From assembly GCA_002421995.1 (NCBI GenBank), contig DISP01000102.1, positions 1,948-23,942 of the forward strand: a stretch of 21,995 bases of DNA, read 5' to 3'. Source of the DNA: Bacteroidales bacterium UBA6207. Its GTDB lineage: Bacteria > Bacteroidota > Bacteroidia > Bacteroidales > F082. Each line of letters begins with the position of its first letter. The first letter of the stretch is position 1. Made by a program: the position numbers and the translations under genes. Positions 1 through 6,964 of the stretch are shown here, one piece after another. The notes under the pieces are model-generated. The model did no database searches, had not been told where the DNA came from, and saw only the letters and a program-made list of their open reading frames with translations.

Positions 1-549
1 GAATGTTTTGAATCGGGCGAGGTTAAAATTTATCAATTCGATACAGTTTCGCTTAAGCTCAGCTTTGTGCAAACACTCCTAAAAGGTTATGCAGCTGTTG
101 ATCCTATCGTTTTCAGACGTGATGGGCGATGGTGGTTGCTGTTTACTTTGAAATCAATGCCCAGTGTGCACCTATATGTGTTTTATGCTGAAAGTTTGTT
201 TGGCGAATACAAGCCTCATTTTAATAATCCTGTGAAATCTGACATCAGGGCAGCCAGAAATGCAGGAGCAGCATTTGTAAAAGGTTCGAAGTTATTCAGA
301 CCTGCGCAGGATTGCTCAGCCCATTACGGTCGAGCAGTAAATATTTGCGAAATTACAGCGTTATCAGAAAACAGCTTTTCAGAAGTTATTTCAAAACGAA
401 TTGAGCCAATAAATCGAAGCGGCTACAGTACAGGTTTGCATACTTATAACTTTTCGGAAAGCATTTGTGTGGTTGATGGAAAGCGTTATATTTCAACCTG
501 GTATGGATTTTTGCATTCCTTAAAAAAGAAAATTTCCAGAAGAAAATGA
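1..549 (+). CDS. Partial GINT1-N-like five-bladed beta-propeller protein (C-terminal part)
   Basis: The reading frame is open from base 1, so this is the last 182 residues of a longer protein whose start lies off the left edge; the in-frame GTG at 67 is internal. The visible part has beta-propeller repeats of the kind shared by GH43/GH32-like folds: a DPIVF-R-DGRWWLLF blade, then VHLYVFYAESLFG-Y, then an R-N-AGAAF segment, and RPAQDCS-HYGRAV. This pattern matches, from memory, the N-terminal domain of glucosamine inositolphosphorylceramide transferase 1 (GINT1) as it occurs alone in bacterial surface-polysaccharide clusters. Its role there is not established; a part in glycan assembly is inferred from the flippase that overlaps it by four bases. 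It could instead be called a generic GH43-like hydrolase. Confidence is good for the fold and moderate for the family. Confidence 0.65.
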   Translation, partial: ECFESGEVKIYQFDTVSLKLSFVQTLLKGYAAVDPIVFRRDGRWWLLFTLKSMPSVHLYVFYAESLFGEYKPHFNNPVKSDIRAARNAGAAFVKGSKLFRPAQDCSAHYGRAVNICEITALSENSFSEVISKRIEPINRSGYSTGLHTYNFSESICVVDGKRYISTWYGFLHSLKKKISRRK

Positions 550-1835
550 TCAGGAAAATTGTTGCAACATCTTCGGTCAGAGTCCTGCATGCAGCTTCAA
601 ACGTTTTGATGCTTTTGCTGGCTACCAATTACCTTGGAAGTGAGCAGTGGGGCTTATCGGGGATCATTTTGCTTGATGTTTCGCTAATTCTGCTTTTTGC
701 AGATATGGTTGGCAATTCTCTGGTTTATTATGCTTCGAAGAGGAATGCAAAGACGCTGTTTCTTTGGTCGTTGCTTTGGCTGGTCAGCACAATTTTATTT
801 TCCGGACTCTTATTTTTATTATTAAAACGAATCCCTAAATTCTCTCAATATATTTTACCGGATGGGTTTGAAACGGCAATTTTGGCAATGGTCTTTTTGA
901 GTGGATTACAAGGCATACAATTAAACCTCCTCCTGGGGAAAGAAAAAATCAAAATTTTCAATGCATTATTTTTGCTTCAGTTTGTATTATTGCTACTTGC
1001 CTTCTCGGTGATGATCTTCATTTTGGATGAGCGAAACGCTTGGGGCTTCGTGTTTGCCCAAATGTTTTCATATGCTGTTGCCAACTTATTTGCTTTAGTT
1101 GCCTTATTTAACCAAAAGCTGTTCACGTCAGCATTACCGCGAGCAACACTCCGCGAATTGCTGGGTTTTGGCACAATCACACAGGTTTCGAGTGTCGTGC
1201 ACCTGTTGAACAAACGACTTGGCTATTATTTTATCAGCAAAACTTTAGGACTTGGGGCTGTTGGAGTGTATTCTTCTGGGGTTCAGCTTGCCGAGGGGTT
1301 ACGGCTGATCGGACAAAGTATTGCCCTTGTTCAGATGTCAGCAATAAGCAATCGCGATGATAAAGAGTTTGCCAAACAGCTAACATTGCAGCTTTTAAAA
1401 CTTTCATTTGTACTGACTCTTGGTGGTGTTTTGATTTTGAACATCATTCCAGCTAGCTGGTACGGTATGATTTTCGGACGAGATTTTCAAGAAATAAAAG
1501 CAATTGTACTTTGCTTAAGTCCCGGTGTCCTGGCTCTTGCTGCCAATGCTGTCTTCAGCCATTTTTTCTCAGGTAGTGGCATTCCAACTTATAACTTAAA
1601 GGCTTCATTTACCGGGTTTGTTGTATCAGTTTTAGCACTTTTGTTGCTCATCCCCTATTTCGGCATGAATGGTGCTGCCATTTCAGCCTCACTGGCATAT
1701 ATTGCTGCGATCATTTATCAATGGTATGTTTTTAGGAAGCTGACCAATTCCTCACTTCAGGATCTGCTTATCAGTTCCAAGGATATTAGGACGATCTTGG
1801 CTTCGCTGAAACATTTCATGCGCCAGCAGCAATAA
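546..1835 (+). CDS. Polysaccharide/O-antigen flippase (Wzx/MATE-like)
   Basis: The 429-residue product is almost entirely hydrophobic, with about twelve predicted membrane segments separated by short basic loops, the layout of MOP-superfamily lipid-linked oligosaccharide flippases. Typical family features are the N-terminal helix pair with LLLATNYLGSEQWG, the central LLGFG-ITQVSS segment, GLGAVGVYSSGVQLAEGL, and the late GMNGAAISASLAYI helix. The protein would flip undecaprenyl-linked glycan units across the inner membrane for O-antigen, capsule or exopolysaccharide assembly. It starts at an ATG inside the ATGA overlap with the preceding propeller gene, so the two are probably translationally coupled. 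The last gene of the cluster visible here, it is followed by a 507-base gap. Substrate cannot be read from sequence. It is unrelated in function to the glycan-degrading genes to its right. Confidence 0.85.
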   Translation: MIRKIVATSSVRVLHAASNVLMLLLATNYLGSEQWGLSGIILLDVSLILLFADMVGNSLVYYASKRNAKTLFLWSLLWLVSTILFSGLLFLLLKRIPKFSQYILPDGFETAILAMVFLSGLQGIQLNLLLGKEKIKIFNALFLLQFVLLLLAFSVMIFILDERNAWGFVFAQMFSYAVANLFALVALFNQKLFTSALPRATLRELLGFGTITQVSSVVHLLNKRLGYYFISKTLGLGAVGVYSSGVQLAEGLRLIGQSIALVQMSAISNRDDKEFAKQLTLQLLKLSFVLTLGGVLILNIIPASWYGMIFGRDFQEIKAIVLCLSPGVLALAANAVFSHFFSGSGIPTYNLKASFTGFVVSVLALLLLIPYFGMNGAAISASLAYIAAIIYQWYVFRKLTNSSLQDLLISSKDIRTILASLKHFMRQQQ

Positions 1836-1902
1836 GCAATCATATATATTTACGTCTTTAAAGGTTTACCGTTCAATTGAAACTTCCTTGTAAAATTCGA
1901 GT

Positions 1903-1922
1903 TGTTGCACAATTTTGCAACA
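1903..1922 (+). terminator. Possible weak terminator hairpin after the flippase gene
   Basis: TGTTGCA (1903-1909) and TGCAACA (1916-1922) form a perfect 7-base-pair stem around a 6-base loop, 68 bases after the flippase stop codon. It is followed by TTTCTCATTCGTTT, a poor U-tract, so termination would be weak at best. The same sequence could be a protein-binding palindrome, because its TTGCA/TGCAA arms recall the half-sites of the LacI-type site at 2094. Low confidence in either role. Confidence 0.25.
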
Positions 1923-1925
1923 TTT

Positions 1926-1939
1926 CTCATTCGTTTGCG
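1926..1939 (+). promoter_or_regulatory. Degenerate second LacI-type operator-like site
   Basis: The eight bases TCGTTTGC at 1931-1938 repeat exactly the right part of the operator-like palindrome at 2094-2107. Over the full 14 bases, 10 match. The left arm is poor, so this would be an auxiliary site rather than a strong operator. Its distance to the main site is 168 bases, close to a whole number of helical turns. Function is inferred only. Confidence 0.25.
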
Positions 1940-1976
1940 TAAAATCATTTATATTGTAATGTAAATTTATTATTTG

Positions 1977-1992
1977 ATATAATATATTATAT
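1977..1992. repeat. 16-base perfect AT palindrome
   Basis: ATATAATATATTATAT is its own reverse complement over all 16 bases. It sits 15 bases upstream of the TAGTTTTG box, where a regulator or UP-like element could lie. In sequence this AT-rich a palindrome of this length is less surprising than usual, so a role as a binding site is speculative. Confidence 0.35.
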
Positions 1993-2007
1993 TACAATAC
2001 TTTAAAG

Positions 2008-2015
2008 TAGTTTTG
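2008..2015 (+). promoter_or_regulatory. Candidate Bacteroidota -7 promoter box
   Basis: TAGTTTTG matches the TAnnTTTG -7 consensus of Bacteroidota primary-sigma promoters at every fixed position. No good TTG/TTTG -33 element lies at the usual spacing; the nearest TTTG (1973-1976) is about ten bases too far upstream. The box lies between the two operator-like sites, which would suit a repressible promoter. It is the only exact match I found in the leader, but a six-base fixed consensus also occurs by chance. Confidence 0.35.
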
Positions 2016-2093
2016 TGGCAAGGTGACGTAGCTATATTGAGGTACGTATTTTTCTATAATCCTGATGAAGTAAAGTTGTTGGAGTAGAAATTG

Positions 2094-2107
2094 TGCAATC
2101 GTTTGCA
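2094..2107. promoter_or_regulatory. LacI/GalR-type operator-like palindrome
   Basis: TGCAATCGTTTGCA fits the LacI/GalR/CcpA-type consensus TGNAANCGNTNNCA at every fixed position. It has perfect TGCAA/TTGCA arms and the central CG typical of the family. It lies 236 bases before the susC start and about 79 bases after the candidate -7 box. LacI-family repressors control sugar-utilization loci in many Bacteroidota, but no such gene is in the window, so the regulator would be encoded elsewhere. Confidence 0.5.
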
Positions 2108-2263
2108 AGCTTTACTAAATTTAACAAAAATTTATTTTCGGGTAACATTTATATTATTTTAGTCTTTGTAATAAACTGATAAAATATCTAATGGTGATAC
2201 GATAAAAATAGTAGAAGTGAAAATATAGAGAACACAATTAATTGAATTTTAACCAATGTTATT

Positions 2264-2332
2264 ATGATGAAAAAAGGAAAAACTGATTATTTATTTTTTT
2301 ATTTAATTCATTTTCAACCACTAAACAAATAA
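2264..2332 (+). CDS. Possible 22-codon leader ORF before susC
   Basis: An ATG-ATG start at 2264 opens a 22-codon frame ending at TAA 2330-2332, ten bases before the susC start. The product begins MMKKGKTDYLFFYLIHF: basic then hydrophobic, resembling a truncated signal sequence. It has no recognised relatives. It may be a translated leader affecting susC expression, a relic of an older susC start, or noise in AT-rich DNA. A second tiny frame, ATGCTATGA at 2338, overlaps the susC ATG. Confidence 0.25.
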   Translation: MMKKGKTDYLFFYLIHFQPLNK

Positions 2333-2342
2333 AAAAAATGCT

Positions 2343-5300
2343 ATGAAGAACTGTTTACAAAAACGACCAGCAACGGGCTGGTTAAAAAGTGTCCTCATCG
2401 TGGTATTTATGCTCACTTATTCGTTGCTTTCGGCACAAACCAAAACCATTACAGGTTCGGTTAGTGACCAATCCACCGGTGAGTCAATGCCAGGAGCCAC
2501 CATTATCGTTAAAGGTACAACCAAAGGTACTACAACCGATATGGATGGAAATTTTAGTTTATCGTTAAGCCCCACAGAAACAACACTTGTTGTGAGTTTT
2601 GTTGGTTATGAAACCACGGAAGTTGCTGTTGGCACATCCCTCATTGTTAAGGTATCACTTGTTCCGGCAAAAACAAGCCTTCAGGAGGTTGTGGTTGTTG
2701 GTTATGGTACCGCTAAAGTGAAAGATTTAACTGCCAGTATCACCACTGTAAAATCCGAGGATATAGTGAAGACTCCATCGTCGCAGCCCATGCAGGCATT
2801 GCAGGGTAAAGTTCCAGGCCTTCAGATTGTAAGTTCGGGAACACCAGGCAGCAGCCCGACAGTGCGTATTCGCGGAGTGGGATCTTACGTTGATGGCGAA
2901 GGTGCACCTTTATATATAGTTGATGGGATGTTTTATGACAACATTGATTTTTTAAGTCCTAACGATATTAATACGGTTTCGATTTTAAAAGATGCTTCTG
3001 CAGCTGCTATTTATGGTGTTAAAGCTGCAAATGGTGTTGTTTTGATTGAAACAAAATCAGGATCATTCAACAAAAAGACTGAAGTAACTTATAATGGCTA
3101 CTATGGATTTCAAAATCCACAGAACGTTGTAAAAATGGCCAACTCACAGCAGTTTGGCATGATGGCACTCGAATCGGGTTCGGCAGCTGATCAAACCTAT
3201 ATCCTCAACGCTATGCAACGTTACGGTCGCAGCCGTATTAATCCAAATGTTCCGGATGTGAACACTGATTGGTACAAGGAAATTCTTCAGGTTGCACCTC
3301 AAACCAGCCATAGTTTCGATATCAATGGCGGCACCGAAAAAGCACGTTTTGCTTTGGGTACCAATTACTTCTATCAGGATGGTATCCTCAAGATGAAGAA
3401 CGAGTATGAGCGTTTGAATTTGAAAGCAAAATTAGATGTAAAGGTAAATAACTGGCTCACAGTGGGTGGAAACGTAATTTACAGCAATGCATCGAAATTT
3501 AGCCCTCAAAATAGTGTGTGGAATCAGGCATATTTTGCAGTTCCGGTTTTACCTGTCTATGATGAAAACCTAACTGGGGCAACACCTGTAAACTATGCAA
3601 ATGCACAGGATTTGGGATATCGTTCAGGACAAAATCCTTTCCCAGCCATGGATTTTAATATTGACAGGATGAAAATAAAGAAATTGTCAAACAATTACTA
3701 TGCTGACTTTACACTTATTCCGAACACTTTGTCATTTAAAAGCACCTATAGCTACAACTATTCATCCATAGACCAGCGTGTTGTAAACCTGCCCTGGTTT
3801 ATAGGAAACAGCTTTCAGAATCCGGATGCAACTATAACCAGAACGATTAGTTTGTACGAAACCAAAATATGGGACAATGTTTTAACCTATCAGAAGAAAA
3901 TAGGTGCGCATAATCTTACGGTAATGGGAGGTACCTCCTTTAAAGATGAGGCTGGACTGTGGTTATCTGCTCAGGGAAAAGATTTTCCAACTGATAAAGA
4001 ACAGACCTGGTACTTAAATCAATCGCTGAATATTCCAGCCAACTCTGTTCATGATGGAGGATTCAGACAATATGCCATGTCCTATTTTGGAAGAGTTTCT
4101 TACAATTACGACGACAGGTATCTTGTTTATGGTACACTGCGTCGTGACGGAAGCAATAAATATCAGGAAAAATATGGATTGTATCCGGCAATTGGCCTTG
4201 GTTGGGTAATCTCCGAAGAAGCTTTTATGGATAATGTAGAATTTATGCAGTTCCTCAAACTTCGCGCAAGCTGGGGACAGCTCGGAAACGAAAATATTGC
4301 TGCCTCAGATGGTGCATTGACAACAAATATTGTGAAAACCACCCTTGGAGGAATTGTTTACTCCGGAACTGTTGTAAACAATTCATTCAGTTGGCTAAAG
4401 TGGGAATTAACAGAAGAAACCAACATTGGTTTGACCTCCAGACTCTTTAACGAGAAACTTACGGTTGATTTTGATTATTTTACACGCGATACAAAAAATG
4501 CGGCAATCCCTGTAATTAATCCTGGTGTTGGAAACAGTGTTTTAAGACCTGTCGGTGTGATTCGTAACAGCGGTATTGAGCTTTCTTTGGCGTGGACAAA
4601 CAAAATCAGTAATGACTTTAGTTACACTGTTTCAGCCAATTTCTCAACACTAAAAAATCAAGCCATTGACCTTTACGGACAAACTTACCTTGATGGCGGC
4701 ACAGCTGAGTTCAGACAACGTACCTATCTTAATGAACCTTTGATGGCTTTCTATGGCCGTCAGGTTGCCGGAGTATATCAAAACCAGGCTGAAATTGATG
4801 CCGATCCGGTTGCAGTGGAAAATGGACTCGTACCCGGTGATTTTAAATATGTGGATCAAAACAAAGACGGTAAAATTGACGATGACGACCGTGTAATCCT
4901 GGGTTCGTATCTACCTAATATCATTTACGGCGGAAATGTTTCAATCAATTGGAAGAATTTCGACTTTTCAGCAAGTATCTATGGACAGTCAGGAAATAAA
5001 GTGCTCAACCGCAAAAGAGGTGAGTTGATCTGGACTTCAGACGGCAACCTTGATGCTGATCTGGCAATTAATCGCTGGCATGGAGAAGGTACCTCGAATG
5101 AATATCCAAGTTCGGCAGGTTTAAGAAAAGGTTGGAACCAGAAAATGAGTGATTTCTTTGTTGAAGACGGATCATTCTTCCGGATTCAAAACATTCAGTT
5201 GGGATACACGCTGAAGAACAATGCATGGCTTGGAGGCAATTTCCCTGAAACAAGGTTATATTTCACAGCTGAAAGACCTTATAGCGCTTTCAGTTACAAT

Positions 5301-5390
5301 GGATTTACACCGGAAACTGCAAACGGATGGGACACACAGACTTATCCGGTGGCAGCTGTTTATCTGGTTGGTATCAATGTAAAATTCTAA
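2343..5390 (+). CDS. susC-like: SusC/RagA-family TonB-dependent outer-membrane glycan importer
   Basis: At 1015 residues this has the full SusC layout. An N-terminal signal peptide ends near residue 31 (LLSAQ). A carboxypeptidase-regulatory-like beta domain spans about residues 34-105 (ITGSVSDQSTGESMPGATI). The TonB-box-like LQEVVVVGYG lies at 113-122, followed by the plug to about residue 235 with VRIRGVGS, PLYIVDGM and ILKDASAAAIYG. A long beta-barrel ends in an aromatic C-terminus (NVKF). Residues 838-849 form an EF-hand-like loop, DQNKDGKIDDDD, which is common in this family and probably binds calcium. The protein would import oligosaccharides across the outer membrane using TonB energy, with the SusD partner encoded 19 bases downstream as its lid. 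Specificity for beta-1,2-glucan fragments is inferred from the enzymes nearby. It is the first gene of the locus. Confidence 0.95.
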   Translation: MKNCLQKRPATGWLKSVLIVVFMLTYSLLSAQTKTITGSVSDQSTGESMPGATIIVKGTTKGTTTDMDGNFSLSLSPTETTLVVSFVGYETTEVAVGTSLIVKVSLVPAKTSLQEVVVVGYGTAKVKDLTASITTVKSEDIVKTPSSQPMQALQGKVPGLQIVSSGTPGSSPTVRIRGVGSYVDGEGAPLYIVDGMFYDNIDFLSPNDINTVSILKDASAAAIYGVKAANGVVLIETKSGSFNKKTEVTYNGYYGFQNPQNVVKMANSQQFGMMALESGSAADQTYILNAMQRYGRSRINPNVPDVNTDWYKEILQVAPQTSHSFDINGGTEKARFALGTNYFYQDGILKMKNEYERLNLKAKLDVKVNNWLTVGGNVIYSNASKFSPQNSVWNQAYFAVPVLPVYDENLTGATPVNYANAQDLGYRSGQNPFPAMDFNIDRMKIKKLSNNYYADFTLIPNTLSFKSTYSYNYSSIDQRVVNLPWFIGNSFQNPDATITRTISLYETKIWDNVLTYQKKIGAHNLTVMGGTSFKDEAGLWLSAQGKDFPTDKEQTWYLNQSLNIPANSVHDGGFRQYAMSYFGRVSYNYDDRYLVYGTLRRDGSNKYQEKYGLYPAIGLGWVISEEAFMDNVEFMQFLKLRASWGQLGNENIAASDGALTTNIVKTTLGGIVYSGTVVNNSFSWLKWELTEETNIGLTSRLFNEKLTVDFDYFTRDTKNAAIPVINPGVGNSVLRPVGVIRNSGIELSLAWTNKISNDFSYTVSANFSTLKNQAIDLYGQTYLDGGTAEFRQRTYLNEPLMAFYGRQVAGVYQNQAEIDADPVAVENGLVPGDFKYVDQNKDGKIDDDDRVILGSYLPNIIYGGNVSINWKNFDFSASIYGQSGNKVLNRKRGELIWTSDGNLDADLAINRWHGEGTSNEYPSSAGLRKGWNQKMSDFFVEDGSFFRIQNIQLGYTLKNNAWLGGNFPETRLYFTAERPYSAFSYNGFTPETANGWDTQTYPVAAVYLVGINVKF

Positions 5391-5409
5391 CCTATCAATC
5401 TTAAAACTC

Positions 5410-6939
5410 ATGAAACGAAATAAAATTATATCCGTTTTTTCATTTGCTTTGCTTGTTTTTATTGGATTAAGCAGCTGTGAAAAATTTCTTGACGAACCCA
5501 AAGAAAACATAAATCCTACCAGTTCAACTGACTACACAATCAGCAGCAATATGATTCTGCCTTTGGTTGGTACCTATCAGGAGTTCAATGGTATTGAATG
5601 GGAATGCTTCCCACTGATCTCAGTGCGCGGAGATGATGTGAATGCAGGTGGTTTGGGCGACCAGCAGGATTTTGCTGAAACCGACAGTTACAGGTACAAC
5701 AAGGATTATTGGATGTACAATTCGCTGTGGCAAAATTTCTATCAGAATATAATTTCGGCAAACTCCTCGATGGAACAAATTGCTTTGTATCAGGAAAATG
5801 GTGCAAATGTTGCGCTTGGAAACCAATATGTTGCAGAAGTTAAAGTGCTTAAATCATTTTGGCTTTTCCAGTTAAGCCGTGTTTGGGGCAATCTTCCGGT
5901 ACCTCCTACCTCATCGCCCTCTGATTTGTTTGCAGTGGAAATCAGTTCAAAAGATGAGATTATGCAGATGATCTCGACCTGGATGGACGAAGCTATCCCG
6001 GTACTTCCTGCCGTTAGACCCAACGAACGTACCGATCTCCCCGGTGGTGTTACAAAGTACACTGCCCTGGCAATGAAAGCACTGGCAAACCTTGAGCTGA
6101 AAAATTACCAGGAAGTTGCAACGGCAACCGGCGAAATTATCAGTTCAGGTAAGTTTGTGCTTGAGTCCGATTTTTATGAGCTGTTCAAAATTAACGGAAA
6201 GCTTAACAATGAAAACATCTGGGAATTTCAGTATTCAGACCTTGGCCAGGCTACAGGTGATAATTATTCTTACCTGTATGCATTCTTTGGGCCGCAGGGA
6301 TGGACACCTGCTGTTGCCGGTTCAGGCGATGGCTGGGGATTCTGGGAGCCCAGTCTTAAATACATCAAGTTTATGCTCGATCGTGGCGAAACCACTCGCC
6401 TCGAGACATCGGTACTGTTTACAAACCGCGGTATAGCAGAACTTCAGAGCGATCCAAACTACGCAAACCTGCCAGCCTGGATTTCAAACACAACACGCTC
6501 AGGCGATAGAATCAATGACTATGCACGTGCAATGTTTGCCAGCGGAAAACACTATTTGCCTAGCAATCAGTTGACTCCCGGCCGAACAGATTACGGTACC
6601 AACAAGAATTTCACCGTTATCCGTTATGCTGAAATATTGCTCATGTATGCCGAAGCACTCACCCAAGGTGCTTCCGGAAATGCCGGCACTGCAGATCAAG
6701 CAGTTAATCTCGTTCGAACCAGAGCTGGATTGAGCCCTCTGTCCGGCGTGACCAATGATCAGGTGATGGCCGAAAAATTTGCAGAACTTGCAATGGAATG
6801 GGGTACAAGATATTATGATATGGTGAGGTTAGGCAAAACCAATGAATTGAGCTATGATGGCAGAACATTCAGTGCCGACAAGGCATTCTTGCCTTATCCT
6901 CAAAATCAGGTGGACTTATTACCCATCCTTGGTCAATAA
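5410..6939 (+). CDS. susD-like: SusD/RagB-family outer-membrane glycan-binding lipoprotein
   Basis: The 509-residue protein starts with a lipoprotein signal whose lipobox is GLSSC, with the lipidated cysteine at residue 23, followed by EKFLDEP, the classic SusD start. The body is alpha-helical with TPR-like helices. Family landmarks include KSFWLFQLSRVWGNLPV, the RYAEILLMYAEALTQ helix with its AVNLVRTRAGLSPL continuation, and the C-terminal FLPYPQNQVD segment. It would sit on the cell surface, bind the glycan and close over the SusC barrel encoded just upstream. Spacing of 19 bases to susC and 25 to the next gene indicates one transcript. The ligand cannot be deduced from this sequence; the surrounding GH144, GH3 and GH94 genes suggest beta-1,2-glucan. 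Confidence 0.93.
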   Translation: MKRNKIISVFSFALLVFIGLSSCEKFLDEPKENINPTSSTDYTISSNMILPLVGTYQEFNGIEWECFPLISVRGDDVNAGGLGDQQDFAETDSYRYNKDYWMYNSLWQNFYQNIISANSSMEQIALYQENGANVALGNQYVAEVKVLKSFWLFQLSRVWGNLPVPPTSSPSDLFAVEISSKDEIMQMISTWMDEAIPVLPAVRPNERTDLPGGVTKYTALAMKALANLELKNYQEVATATGEIISSGKFVLESDFYELFKINGKLNNENIWEFQYSDLGQATGDNYSYLYAFFGPQGWTPAVAGSGDGWGFWEPSLKYIKFMLDRGETTRLETSVLFTNRGIAELQSDPNYANLPAWISNTTRSGDRINDYARAMFASGKHYLPSNQLTPGRTDYGTNKNFTVIRYAEILLMYAEALTQGASGNAGTADQAVNLVRTRAGLSPLSGVTNDQVMAEKFAELAMEWGTRYYDMVRLGKTNELSYDGRTFSADKAFLPYPQNQVDLLPILGQ

Positions 6940-6964
6940 TTGTTTAATTTAAAAACTGAGAAAA

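Larger units (their letters stand above)
1905..2098. repeat. 11-base inverted repeat pair flanking the promoter region
   Basis: TTGCACAATTT at 1905-1915 recurs as its exact reverse complement AAATTGTGCAA at 2088-2098. The arms lie 172 bases apart and enclose the AT palindrome and the candidate -7 box. The right arm overlaps the operator-like palindrome at 2094. The pair could be two regulator half-sites or a chance match in AT-rich sequence. Confidence 0.4.
1836..2342 (+). promoter_or_regulatory. Long regulatory leader upstream of susC
   Basis: This 507-base gap has no convincing protein gene except a possible 22-codon ORF near its end. It is strongly AT-rich. It contains a small hairpin after the flippase gene (1903-1922), a degenerate operator-like site (1926-1939), a 16-base AT palindrome (1977-1992), a TAnnTTTG box (2008-2015), a LacI-type palindrome (2094-2107) and an A-rich tract immediately before the susC start. 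It separates the glycan-synthesis cluster from the utilization locus and is the only large non-coding stretch in the window, so transcription of the susC operon most likely starts here. If the box at 2008 is used, the mRNA leader would be about 320 bases, long enough for additional post-transcriptional control. No known riboswitch was recognised. Confidence 0.7.

Noticed and set aside
67..549. GTG at 67 as the start of the first gene
   Set aside because: The frame is open to base 1 with coding-like residues, and a propeller protein of this family would be longer; the gene is cut by the window edge.
1872..1881. TTCAATTGAA palindrome after the flippase gene
   Set aside because: Ten bases of AT-rich self-complementary sequence is expected by chance and nothing nearby supports a role.
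2160..2168. TAGTCTTTG as a second -7 promoter box
   Set aside because: It has three bases instead of two between TA and TTTG, and no -33 element upstream.
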